A DNA stretch of 64,000 bases from Marthasterias glacialis (taxonomy: Eukaryota; Echinodermata; Asteroidea; Forcipulatida; Asteriidae). Shown here piece by piece: positions 1 through 45,610 of this stretch. The notes below the pieces were generated by a model, which saw nothing but the letters and a program-made list of their open reading frames with translations, made no database searches and was not told the origin of the DNA. The stretch covers positions 12,832,438-12,896,437 of the forward strand of contig OU452230.1 of the NCBI GenBank assembly GCA_911728455.2, in the 5' to 3' direction. The position numbers and the translations under genes are program-made. Each line of letters begins with the position of its first letter. The stretch's first letter is position 1.

Positions 1-2
1 GT

Positions 3-145
3 AGACTTAGAGAGAAGTCACATCGTCGTTTCTCATTGCCGAGTCGTGAGGAGGTCTTTGAGAGCATAGCACCATATAACGAGACTCCCTCTAAACATTA
101 CAGTCACCTCAGACCAAGGAAGCTCATCAACAACTTCATCAAAGA
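3..145 (+). CDS. Internal exon of an unidentified acidic nuclear-type protein (gene enters from the left)
   Basis: The frame starting at base 3 is open to base 154. A donor-like GTTAGT follows base 145, cutting a Glu codon after two bases (phase 2). The next exon at 1945 begins with the single base that completes the codon, and both sides are open in that frame, which is the main support for the join. The 47 complete codons are basic and polar, with short motifs such as SLPSREEVFESIAPYNE and RPRKLINNFIKE. I do not recognise a domain. The start of the gene, and the true start of this exon, lie outside the window. The third base of the donor (T) departs from consensus. Confidence 0.7.
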
Positions 146-1944
146 GTTAGTATTGTAATATGTGGAGTTCTTATATTGGCGGATCCGGAGGTGCTAAGGG
201 GGCTGTAGCCCCGCCCCCCCCCCCGAAAAATCAACAACTAGAATTTAGTGTTTGTCACCTGACAAACACTAGGTGTTTGGGACTCAAAAGAAGGAACTAT
301 AGTAAGATAAATGTGAAAATTTGAAATGATTACCATAAACTTCACCACAGGCATCAAGTAAAAGTGTATTCTGAACTGTTTTTAACCTGCCGCTAGAGGG
401 CGCTCTTAAATTTTATGATGTCACCAGTCCTATTTTTGAAAACCACACCCTTGACGGACTTTAACATCATTGAAAGCAACTCCAAAACAGCTGCCACTTA
501 TAAAATTACACGGTCACATAAGGTCACGCACACAACAAAAACTGAAGACCTATATTACCAAAGTATAATCCCGCAAAAAACAACCTAAAGTCATGTGTGC
601 TTGATTTGATATCGATTTTCAGAGACTTCAAACTTTATTGCTTTAAAGATCTTGTAATTTGATCCTGATGACATCATCATGACGTCACATACTTCTCAGC
701 ATGTACAAGTTATAGTGTAAGTACATGTACAGTTTCAACAAATGAATTTCCTTACAGTCATTTGAATCTTTACCAGATCAATCTTTACATACAACGTGCA
801 GGAGTACGAGTGTTGAAACTTCACATGTACAGATTGCATTCTATCTATGGCTGTTATTTGTCATCAGCAGCTTAAGTGATCAAATGGCCGTTGTTTGTAC
901 ATGCCCTGTGTTACATGTAATAGACTCAAAGGGGAAGTTGGCACAATGCCAACCTGCACTGTAATACCTTTCTTTTCACTGTATAGAAATGGTCTTGAAT
1001 TATTGAAAATTAGTAACTTCAAGAAGACTTGTGCATGTTACTCCAAATAAATAAATTTGAAGGCCTTCAAGCTTTGCATTTCATGCCTTAGGTATAGTGA
1101 TCTTAAAAAATCCTCTTTCCCTGCCATTCACCTCTGTGGATCCCCAGTTTGAATTCCGGTCTTGTGTTGGAGTCTCTCAGTCCCTACCCCATATGATTAT
1201 GTGGGTTTCTTTATTTGGGGTTTCTCTCCCCAACCTTAAACTGAATGTTTCTTCAATGTTTTACATGCTATCTTCAGGTCTAGGGGTTTCTCTGGTTTGT
1301 TTTGTACCATGAACAACTGCAAAACACGGTACAAATATTCATTTCCAAGGCAGTTTCCTCTTTTTTTATTACCAAGTTGCATATCTATGCTATTCACTTT
1401 TATAATCAGAATTTATAACTAGAAAGATATGGAAATAAACATTTAGCTGCTTTATACTTGTTTTTTAGACTTGCCAACCTTGGTGAGATACATGTAGTTT
1501 AACAAACCATCTGTTCATCTGAAATAATTATACATCATTGCTTTAAATGCTTGTTTTTGTTGTTTGTTGTAAGAGTTGGTTCATTCCTTTCATCAGTTTT
1601 TCATATAATAAATATACCCTGCAGTCATCCTGTGGAAAGTTCGATTGGCACATTTTCAGTGCTACACTGTTTGGCAGGTTTTGTTTTGTCAGGGATTTTG
1701 TGGACAGTTATCTCTGCTTATAGTTAAAATTGGCAAATCAAAATAAGATAACGAGTGTTGGGAACAATTTTCTCATCCTGCATCATAGAATTTAAGATAT
1801 CACTGGACAATTGGTACTTCCATCAGGCTTTCAAAAAGTAAGCTTCCAGATTGAGAATCAATTATAAGTTATTTCAGTTGCTACCGATCGTGCATCATAC
1901 CCTCTAACTAGAAACTATTTTCATGAAACTTTTTTTTTTCACAG
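146..1944 (+). other. Phase-2 intron of the left-hand gene
   Basis: GT...AG intron of 1799 bp. The acceptor is strong: a pyrimidine run ending in TTTTTTTTTCACAG at 1931-1944. It holds an 11-base C run (214-224), a TGACGTCA octamer (680-687) and otherwise AT-rich sequence. I see no further exon or recognisable transposon in it. Confidence 0.7.
680..687. promoter_or_regulatory. CRE-like octamer TGACGTCA in the intron
   Basis: Exact palindromic CREB/ATF consensus. It is one of three exact copies in the window (also 16393-16400 and 44424-44431). Its intronic position gives no independent evidence of function, and it may be chance. Confidence 0.3.
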
Positions 1945-2860
1945 GAGAAACAGCTACAACAACCCAGATGGAATAGATTTATATGATGAAAATTCTGATG
2001 AGGAATTTATCAACGACAAATCTTCCAGTGATGAGGAATCTGATGAAGAGAGTTCTGTGTCACAAGAGGGCAGTGGCCAAAACGGAGATAGCACCGAGGA
2101 GGAGAGAGGTAGACTCTCGTCAAGGTCAAGAAGAGGTAATGTGAAGAGGCTCTATTCAAGCCAGAGTCTGTCCAGGACAGACAATGAAAGTGATGAAGAA
2201 TTGGCAGCTCCCCTGAAGACCAACAAACAGAGACGGCAACTGGAGCAGTCTTCCAGCTCCGAGGAGGAAAACGGCAAAGACGACTCATCACCAGTAAAGA
2301 GAAAGAAAAGACGTCGTAAAGTCTCCATCCAAAGTGATGGGTCGTCATCAGAGGAAGAGGAGTTGCCTTCCAACCCCCACGAAGAAAAAATTATTCCTGA
2401 AACTCACCAGAGTGAAGAGGAGAAACAGAATTTTAACCAAGACAAAGTTTCATCCACAAAATTCCACCAGTCTGAGAATAGTGACAGTGAAAGTTCCTTC
2501 ATAGCGACAAGTGATTCGAGTGACAACATCATACCAGACTTCGATGATTTGGAAAGAGTGAGTCCAAACAAGCCAACCCATGGAGAGCTTATCTGTAACT
2601 ACCGGCAGAGAAAGCCAAAAGCAGCAAGACAGTCCCAACACAAAAAGAGACAGAGAATCTGCCAGCTTTCTAGTAGCAGCAGCTCCGATAACGAAGGAAG
2701 TGGGGAAGACACGTCACCGTCTGGTGGAGGAATCCAACGACCACCATCAAAACGGGCTGAATCATTGAGCAGCAAAAAGAAAGCTTGGAAGTTGGAAACC
2801 TTGGGAAGTTATAAAGAGGAGAGAGAGAGGAAGCTCAAAGAGAGGAAAGAAAAAAACTGA
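1945..2860 (+). CDS. Terminal exon: acidic Ser/Glu/Lys-rich C-terminus of an unidentified, probably nuclear protein
   Basis: This exon continues the frame of 3-145 after a strong polypyrimidine-CAG acceptor and ends at TGA 2858-2860. The visible part of the protein (both exons) is 352 residues. It opens with an acidic patch (DLYDENSDEEFINDKSSSD), then alternates Ser/Glu clusters typical of casein kinase 2 targets with basic clusters such as KRKKRRRK (about residues 166-173 of the visible part). It ends in a charged, helix-prone tail rich in Lys, Glu and Arg. There is no membrane segment, zinc finger or enzyme motif. The composition suggests a disordered nuclear or chromatin-associated tail, but I cannot assign a family. 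Coding status is supported by the long open frame, the splice match and the dense charged codon use. The gene converges on the kinase gene. Confidence 0.85.
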
Positions 2861-3800
2861 AAAATCAAATCGGAACCCGAAATATGAAAATATCATCTAC
2901 CTATCTCAAAATGAAACCAAATTCTTACAGACACTACTATCTTTTTTTTCTTCTTCTTTTTTTTTTTACATTTTATTAGTTTCACATTTTCAAAAAAGTT
3001 TTTTATTATTAACTGTACACACATTTGTTTTTCATATTAAAAATAATACTGGATAGTCTTTGCTGTATTTATTTATCAATACTTCTATCTAATTACAATT
3101 AAATACATGGTTACAATTAAGTCTAGCAATATACATAAACATTTACAACTTTGGGGTCTGGCTTTACTGGTTTAGGCAACACAAGTTATACTATGATTAT
3201 CATATGGATGTTTTGGTCTGGTCTCCTGAGGATGAGGTCATTTGAGTCTTATCGTGCTGCAGCCATCTCTGTAATCAGGGGCCAGACTATTTTCCCTTCA
3301 GCCTCAGTTTGTTTGCATTTATTTGAATGGACAACTCCATCATGATTTCTCTATTAGAGAATGATGCCTCGTTCCATCATATTGAAGCCTTGTGTACAAA
3401 AGTACAAATTTACTGGCCAGGTTTAAGCTTCAACTGTCTCCAAGAAACATCATTTTGAAGAGAGAAAAAAAATAGATTTGCAAAAAAACCTAAGATGGCT
3501 GCTGCATAATACCATAAAGATGTCTGACTCATCAAGCACACATGAATGTTGTGTATTGACCAAAGTCCTAGTGTCACTCCCATATCCTCCACTAGAAGTT
3601 GACTGAACATCCAAATATTTGGACATGAATAAGATTGGTATACCTGATGCAATCATAAGCAGATGTTATTTTGATGTGCAGTATAATGTCCTACCGATGT
3701 TGGACAACTTCTTGAATTGGATTTTGTAGGATTTGGGAGCATAGGGCTAATCCACACACACAAAAAATGCAAATTTGAATTGGTAAGAGGCTTTGTCCTA

Positions 3801-3993
3801 TGCCCAATTTCATAGAGCTGCTTAAACACACAAATTGTCAACACAGAGAAACACAAGGCTTGGTAAATTAGATCATGTGCCATAGCATCATGCAATGTAC
3901 ACATTGTTCTCGACTGGCACCGTGTTAATAATTGCCATTTATATAAATTTGCAAAACAAAATCTTGTGCTTCCAGCTCTATGAAATTGGGCCC
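3801..3993. mobile_element. MITE-like element with GCCCAATTTCATAGAGCTG ends
   Basis: The left end GCCCAATTTCATAGAGCTGCTTAA (near 3802) is matched in inverted orientation by CAGCTCTATGAAATTGGGCC at 3973-3992. The interior carries no ORF. The same termini bound a 220-bp element at 35042-35261, and fragments occur at 12671 and 50762. Size, TIRs and multiple copies fit a non-autonomous DNA transposon. No target-site duplication is obvious. Confidence 0.65.
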
Positions 3994-4168
3994 TCGTGCA
4001 TCTAATTTGCCAGCAGTTTGTTACAGTACATTGTAAAGTGCTCTTTAAATATTATCGATTTTGTAGATCTAGATGCAGTTTTTGTCATTGTAGGCATGGT
4101 TTGGGGGTCTTCCTACTTGGTTTGGTTTGGACCACATTTCGTATGGAAATATACTTGCAAAACTGGTT

Positions 4169-4273
4169 AATTGCCTCACGTTTTGACTCTTGCAGAGTCT
4201 TTCTCAAAGGCCAAGTCTTTCTTTTTTTTAGCCTTTGAGAAAGACTCTGCTAGAGTCGAAACGCAAGGCCATT
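4169..4273. repeat. Inverted repeat with arms of about 43 nt
   Basis: Arms 4169-4211 and 4231-4273 pair with few mismatches around a short T-rich loop. The core GCAGAGTCTTTCTCAAAGGC is identical in both arms. It could be a foldback element end pair or, if transcribed, a stable hairpin in the 3' UTR of the plus-strand gene. I found no second copy in the window. Confidence 0.7.
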
Positions 4274-7200
4274 AAGAGCGTTTGTGTTTATACCACAGAT
4301 CCTTTTGGTTGATAGTCAGTTGGCAACAATTAATTCCTTTAACTAAAATATTATACTTGGTAGATTTAATATCCAATGGTTAGTATTGAATCAGATCAGG
4401 TTGAAAGAGAAGGTATAGTATATGCAAATACCTGATTTTAACTCTTATCAATATTTATAAATACCCAAGAGTGTTTAGACATTCTGACTTGTATTTTTCA
4501 AGCACCAGTTTTGACTGATTAGAGCTATATGCAAAGTCCTCGCCAGCTATGCGCCCCGGTGCCTCTTGGACAGCTTTTGAATATGGATGCCATTTTTTTT
4601 TTTCTCATTTGTTTAACACGTCAACAAGAATTGTAAACGAGAAATCTGGTCGCGCTTATTTTTCCGTAATTAACAGCAAATGTGGACACCCAATTCGGAC
4701 TAGGGCTTTTGGGACAAGGACAAACGCTACAGCTGTTTGGACTTGCATTGTGTGTTTTGCTGTTCAGAGTTGCAGCAGGTATTTTGTGGCTGCAGCTCTT
4801 ATCTCAAAGGAATAAACATTGTCTGATTATAAAATAACAGGCATTGTATTCTTCCTACCTTTATATGATTTCTGATTTTTGGGGGGCCTTAGAAAAATCA
4901 GTAAAATTGTTATTTAATAACCTGAAAAGTCTATAAACACATATACCATGGCAGCCCATAAATGCACTCAATAAAATGTTCCTACATATTTCCCAAGGGC
5001 CAAATACATGTATCGTGCCTGTTTATAGCTTAAGCCTGCAATATTTCAGCTGATCAGTTATTTCCTTTTTGGGGGTTTCTCAGCTGTGCCATTGTACAAA
5101 GTCTTGCTGTGCTTGGCGCTTTCCTCTTTTTGTTGACAAACTGCTGCTGCATGTTTGACAGCTCATCTTGTACCTTCTCTTTAATGAGGAATGTTATTAC
5201 TTTACTTCTTGAAAGGATGTTTTAGCAAGATTTTAACATTTTCTGTATTTATTGTTACTTAATTAAAAGCCCATGTAGATTGAATTAACTTGTTAAATCT
5301 ACAAGATAATATACAATTTTTGGAATGGAATGGATTATATTTGTATTATTAGCACAGTGTAAGATAAAATTTACAAATAATAAAATTCATTATTTTATTC
5401 ATTAAAAAAAAATCTAATTATTTACAGTGACCCAAATTTCATGATGTAAAAAAAAAGAATTGTAATAATTTATCCCTGCATCATAAACGTTTGTTGGATT
5501 GAATCGTAAAATTTGTATATTTTTAGTCAAACAAGGAATTTGTTAAAAAGCAAAGCATGAACTTAAATTTGCTGTACATCTTGAAAAAATGTTATAATTT
5601 TTTTGTATCATAACATTTCTCAATATTTCACTTAAAGATACAATTTAATGTACTCTGTGCAATTACTTGTGTGTGCAAAGAAACAAGGCAACTGCTTCTG
5701 ATAAATAAAACTTTAAAAATGAACATCTGCTACTGTGCTTTTTCTTGGAGTGAGTATGGAAGCTCAGTCACGTGACTCAATGACAAACCAAACATATTTT
5801 TAATGGAAGTACATTAGCATTCATGTTTTTACAAGTTAAAAGGTGCCACCTCATTGGTCAGTTCCTGAACAATACTGTGCATCAAATTCTTAACCTTTGA
5901 CCCACTTGGTTATGAATAGTAGGCTTTGTAACATGCTCTTTGCCAGCTTGGGCTTCAACAATCCAAGGTACATTTATCAGGCCTGCAGTTACATGGTCTT
6001 AGTGACCAGGCAAAATGTTGCCACAAAGCATTTCACATGAGAGAATTTCTTGTAACAAAGGGTGGCAGCAGATTTACTGTACAATTCAAAGGCCCTTTTC
6101 AAAACCACAGCTTCAGCTTGGGCTTAGACTGTGGCTCTGTTCGCCTGTTTGAAGCCCTGAGCCGAAAGCACACATTGTCAATATAAATGACAGAGCCTAA
6201 CTCAGAGCCCAAGCCGCAGCAGATGGCTTTGAAAAAGGCCACAGTTCCAGAAAATGTGGGCATGTCTAGAATTACGTTTGTCTACTGCCACCCAGTGTTC
6301 CAAGTCATCAATTGTTCCAGTTCCAACATAATACCAAATAACAGGCATGTGATTTCTCAGGATTTAAGGATTTTATTAAAACCTTGACCCTTCAAATTTT
6401 CTTGAAAGTAAAGTGGTCACCAAAAGGAGCAAGAAGAAGTCCTGAATTGTCACATCTGGGAGACTCTGGGTCTAGAATAAGGGGAACCCAGGCCCGCAAG
6501 CTATTTTTAGCAATTTTCACATTCATCAAATCTCATTCCTGCAAATAAGCACTTTGAGCACACTTTTTCAATTTACTGTTATATCTTCCTTTTTTTCTTA
6601 TAATTATACATTTCTGGTAATGAATCCATGGGCCCCTAAAAACTGACTATAGCACTTTAACCCATTGGTCTGAAGACACCCGTGTAGAGAAGATGATGAA
6701 GAAATGCAATTTCTAGATGTGGAAGGAGACCCCAAATAGGGAAAACCCACGCAATCAGGTAGGGACTGAAAACCCAATCCACATGCAAGGCTCCAGTCCG
6801 GGATTCACAGAGGTGAAAAGAGGTGAAAGGAAGGGAAGAAACCACTGAGCCAACCCAAATTACACATACCAAAGTATTACCAATAGTCATCAATATTCTA
6901 CCATCCCTTTAAGTCACAAAATAAGTGCATTTAAATTTTTTTTTCAATTTTAGTATAATATAAATGGTAGGCAGCAGCTATGACTGTCTGAATTCACATA
7001 GCATAGCAGTGTAGTAGTTGGGATTGGTTTGTATACCTTGGCATTTACAAGAAAGCCAGCATTTCATATAGAGACAACTGTCAGGGCGTGTTTAAATGCC
7101 AGCAGTCTGTCTGTTACATCTGAGTGGTTTTCCATATTAGTATGATTTCCCTATGAAGTGTTTTGAGATGTAATTAAGTGTCGCCATGAAGAACGCACAA

Positions 7201-9737
7201 GTGCTTTTGTCAAAACAGTCAATGTATTTCCATAGCGACTGTTTGAATAGATTTACCACGCTGCATACAACGAGCCGACCCTTTCAATATGGACTGTGTG
7301 GTCTTTATAGTTAAAGATAATCTTCCAACCACAAACCTACACCTTTAGTATCACACCTTTCTATGTACACAGTTAAATTACTTCAAAGTTACATTCTCCT
7401 TTACCATTATCAGTTACTCTATAATAAAATTGTAAAAAACACTTCAAAATTCTCGTACATTCAGCCTTTAGTTATTTCTATGTAGTTTTAAGAACAAAAT
7501 GTACAATCCCAAATCAAAGTTAAGTTACATTTTAAAATTTCAATACACATGATATACAAATATTCAGAAGGAATTTACATTACTTAAGTATCATGTGGGG
7601 AGGATTACTACAATAAACACCTTTAGTAAATAACATTAAAATGTGCAATGAAACCATGTTTGCATTGTTGTAAAAAAAACAAGCAAAAGAAACAATAAAA
7701 AAAAGAGAACATTCAAATTTATGGAGTATAAACTGGCAAATTCTTGAAAATGGTTTGCAGAATTCAATGGGAAAAGACATCTCCAATTGATAATAAAAGA
7801 AATAAATCAATACTATCAAAAACATTTCAAGCACCAACACAATTGAATAGTTTTGTGCTTAACTTAAACATTTTGGGATTTTTTTTTTCATTTTGTGGGA
7901 GCATATGGTATGAAAATGCTTTGATCTTTCATAGTGAGAAGAGAATCCCCACATTTTCAACAGTTTTGCTGGCACTACTTCAGGCTAAGTGATTCCACTG
8001 CATTGGTGCAAAAAGGATATAACTCAGATTTTGCAAAACATTTCATCTTGTGTACAATTCCAGGGTTACTCGTAATGCCGATGCAACGGATCAGAAAAAA
8101 TGATCCTTTGTATGATTTTTGTGACTAATGTTCAGATCTGTTTTGGACATTACATACTTTAACATTTCAAGCCACAAACTGCTATTCAGGAAACCAGCCT
8201 GCTGATTCCAGTGGTCAATGTACCATGAGTAACCATGGAATTCTGATTCTTTGTGGTCAATGTAACATGAGAAACCATGGAACTGTCATTCTTCCATTTA
8301 CGTCAGTGTAACCAAACTTAGACCGAGACAAAAAATTAGTCTGGTCCCTCTACATGGAATGATCACTGTAGCTGTTGTGCATTCAGGGAATCATACAAAG
8401 ATGGCAACAGTGAGAGGGTCAGGGATACTTTTCAGACACCATAACTGCTTTGGATTTTGGTCCTAATACACTAACCATTAAAAACACAAATAGATTGGTT
8501 TTTGATTATCAATGTCAAAATGCAACTTTTTCAGGTGTTCATGAAAATTTATTTATCATCAGAACGAGCATGAATTTTTTAATAAGACCCATTTAAAAAC
8601 TTGATATTTATCTGTCAAAAATATTTCATAAAAATCTGCGTTTTTTTCCATGTGGGGCAATTCACCTTACAAAGTCTTCTGAACTTTTCTCTCACACATG
8701 ATTAGGTGAATCCTTCAAAACTATTTATTTATTTTTATGTTAGACACCACAAACTGTACAGCCCTCTTTGCGAAATATAGAAAATATTTTTTATTTTTAC
8801 ATTTTCTCTCTCAGCAATAAAAAAAAGATGGTTGATTTTGTTAAAAGACAAAGTGCTCACTTCTATTTTTCCATCTAGTTGATCATGGCACTCCAACTTG
8901 ATGATGATCAATTTGATAGACCTTCCTTTTTAAAACTATTACTGTACAAAATTGTAAAAATGCCATGCATGTACAATGCACGAGCTATCACATCATCAAC
9001 AACGTTGTTTACAAATCTCAATGAAACTATAATGATAGACACCATCTCAAGTTTTCAAAGCTACTGTATGGAAGTACTTTACCATTATTTGGTTTTGGGT
9101 GTTTACAATTAAAAAACAAAACAATCTAAGAATATAAAACATTACTTTAAAAAGTGATTTAATTGATCTGTGAGCCTTTTAAAGTGACGGATTTTTAATC
9201 AACCTGGCGAGACGCAAATGTTTATAAAACAGACGAAAATAATGAAGAATGGCTTAGATCCCATCGCATTTCCAGCTACGAGCACCCTGATTAAGATATC
9301 AGAACTTGGCATTATTTGGAAAGATTTCGGAATTGACCAATGTATAGAAACTCAAATTATCACGTTCATTCCTTTTTAAAATATGATTTTTTAAATGCTC
9401 ATCATACTACCTTTGACTATGTAATTTTTATGTCAGATTAGTGGTCGAGATTACAAAAGTATTTCTTCACTACTTAGAAAGAGTTTCATGTGTATATAGC
9501 TGTACACCAGGGTTTTTATACAGGACTACATGATCTGGAGAAATTGAAGGGCCAAACTGTCAATGAGCACCACTACTTGCCACCCTTGCAAGAATCCGCC
9601 CCGTCGTCACACTCCCCTCTGAAAAACAACCACTATGGTTTCTCACTAGTCATCCACTTAAAGACATCATTCCTAATCCTCAGTCTGCTAATCCTTCTCT
9701 GTGTGTCTTCTGTGAATTCCTGAGTCAGGGAGATCAC

Positions 9738-44119
<34,382 letters not shown>

Positions 44120-44456
44120 GGTTAGTCGACTACCTCCGTCTGGAGTACGCGTTGGATTCGCGGGCATTTCCTGCACAGATTTTCTACGGGAAATCCTTCG
44201 TCTCGCACGGTCACCTTCTCCTGCTCTCCAGCTACGCCTCAAATCAAATCCAGAAAGGGTGCTGTAATGTGTTTAAAGCCCGTCCGAATGTGTTTGCACT
44301 CGCCTGGTGTAAATACACCGTCCCGTTTGGTGAGAAACGTAAACTAACCCTTTTCACCCGGCCCGGCAGTTTTGTTGTCAAGTCGAACTTAGCTTTACAT
44401 GTCGGAGACCCGTAACGAAGTGGTGACGTCATAACCACCTGCTTAATGAAACTGGG
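44120..44456 (-). promoter_or_regulatory. CAMK4-like 5' flank: probable 5' UTR and core promoter
   Basis: GC- and CpG-richer than its surroundings, directly upstream of the kinase ATG, with a consensus CRE at 44424-44431. No convincing TATA box is placed. The transcription start is probably in this block, but the exact base is unknown. Confidence 0.55.
44424..44431. promoter_or_regulatory. Consensus CRE (TGACGTCA) upstream of the kinase
   Basis: Exact palindromic CREB/ATF site about 305 bp upstream of the ATG, in the GC-rich 5' flank. CaMKIV is a CREB kinase, so this would allow feedback on its own gene. That link is inference. Confidence 0.5.
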
Positions 44457-44559
44457 CATGCGCAAAATAAGTTACTATCTGGTTAGACTGGTTCCCAGTC
44501 CATACATCGCTTACGTTCTGACAGAATATAGGGACCGGTAGCGGGTAATGAAAATTAGA

Positions 44560-44610
44560 ATATACCTGGCAGATTTCTGCCAGGTATATGCTAATTAGAA
44601 TTAGCATATA
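44560..44610. repeat. Two overlapping perfect hairpins
   Basis: ATATACCTGGCAGA (44560-44573) pairs perfectly with 44576-44589. TATATGCTAATT (44585-44596) pairs perfectly with 44599-44610. They share TATAT at 44585-44589, so only one can form fully at a time. Located in the sequence that splits the left arm of the larger element. Confidence 0.75.
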
Positions 44611-45566
44611 GGTCTAAGTAATCCCATAATGCAATGCAGCCTTTACACAAAACATGATGTGCACAGTCTCAGGTTAGTTAACGTTAACGTTAGTTAAGAT
44701 GTTCTTCTAAAGTTAGCTTGAATTTTGATATTGAAAGTTGGTTCACTATTATATGTCCAGGTGAAGGGTTACTATACACCCGTGTGCTAGTGTCAAACAA
44801 CAACATGCACACTTCACAAACTTCATCTCTAAAACTAGAAAATTATAACTGCGCCCGCGCAATCGAGGGCCTATCAATAGCGCCATATCGGTAGTAAGTA
44901 CCGGTCGCGTATGTTTTTTTTTCCAGGACGAACGTGGGCAATTAACATAAAGTGGGCGTGCGTAAACCCCAAATACCCTCGCACATGCGTACTTGGACCT
45001 GTAGTTGTGAGTTGTTGTTCATGCACATGTACTACGAGGACAACAATGCTTGTGGACTCGGTCTCCGTAGCACAGCTTGAATTTAGTTTTACCATCGGAG
45101 CCTTTTGGACTATGGTGTATCTTATCCTAGAAACATGTAAGCTAAAAAAGATATTTGATTCATCACCCACTTCAAAGTTCTATGTGGTTGATCTGCTAAC
45201 GATTTGTAATGATTCCTCACTTGCTACGATCGTTATGAACATACTGCAATTTACTTTGGCAATTCTTCACTTTATTTGAGGAAAGCTTATTTTTATTTTG
45301 GCAGTGAGACTTATTTCATAGATAAATACATCCATGTCCCTTGTCTTTAATCTTTTGTTATAGATCAAAATAAATAAATAAATAAACATTGTGAGCATCA
45401 CCCCACGATGTAAAGAAAAGCCCACATTTACTGTAGTATACAACTCATGCCGCGCTCTCGTAAGCCCAGACCGACCGACAGACAGATAGATAACCAATTA
45501 ATGCAGATATAAATTTAAAATTTTTGATACAAATTTATAAGTATTAAGCATTTCTTTAACAGTTAA

Positions 45567-45568
<2 letters not shown>

Positions 45569-45597
<29 letters not shown>

Positions 45598-45610
45598 GGG
45601 GGGGGGGGGG
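45569..45610. repeat. T29-G13 homopolymer junction
   Basis: 29 consecutive T (45569-45597) run directly into 13 G (45598-45610). Possibly a retroposed tail plus slippage. Homopolymer lengths are also prone to assembly error. Confidence 0.9.

Larger units (their letters stand above)
2861..9737. other. Convergent 3' region (UTRs plus intergenic), no further gene seen
   Basis: This region lies between two genes that end towards each other, so both 3' UTRs must be inside it. Possible poly(A) signals for the plus-strand gene include ATTAAA variants near 3040 and 3090 and AATAAA at 4811-4816. Possible ones for the minus-strand kinase include TTTATT (AATAAA on minus) at 8790-8795 and around 8725. 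None is decisive. The stretch 6900-9400 is AT-rich and simple. It also holds the MITE at 3801-3993 and the hairpin at 4169-4273. Small ORFs here have no coding features. Confidence 0.5.

Noticed and set aside
2010-2373. Minus-strand ORFs opposite the left gene's last exon
   Set aside because: They are antisense shadows of the Ser/Glu-rich coding exon.
44120-44242. N-terminal extension of the kinase (open frame to 44242)
   Set aside because: The frame begins at a non-ATG codon. The only upstream ATG (44167) has a weaker context than ACCATGG at 44119. Kept as an alternative of 16 residues, not as the main call.
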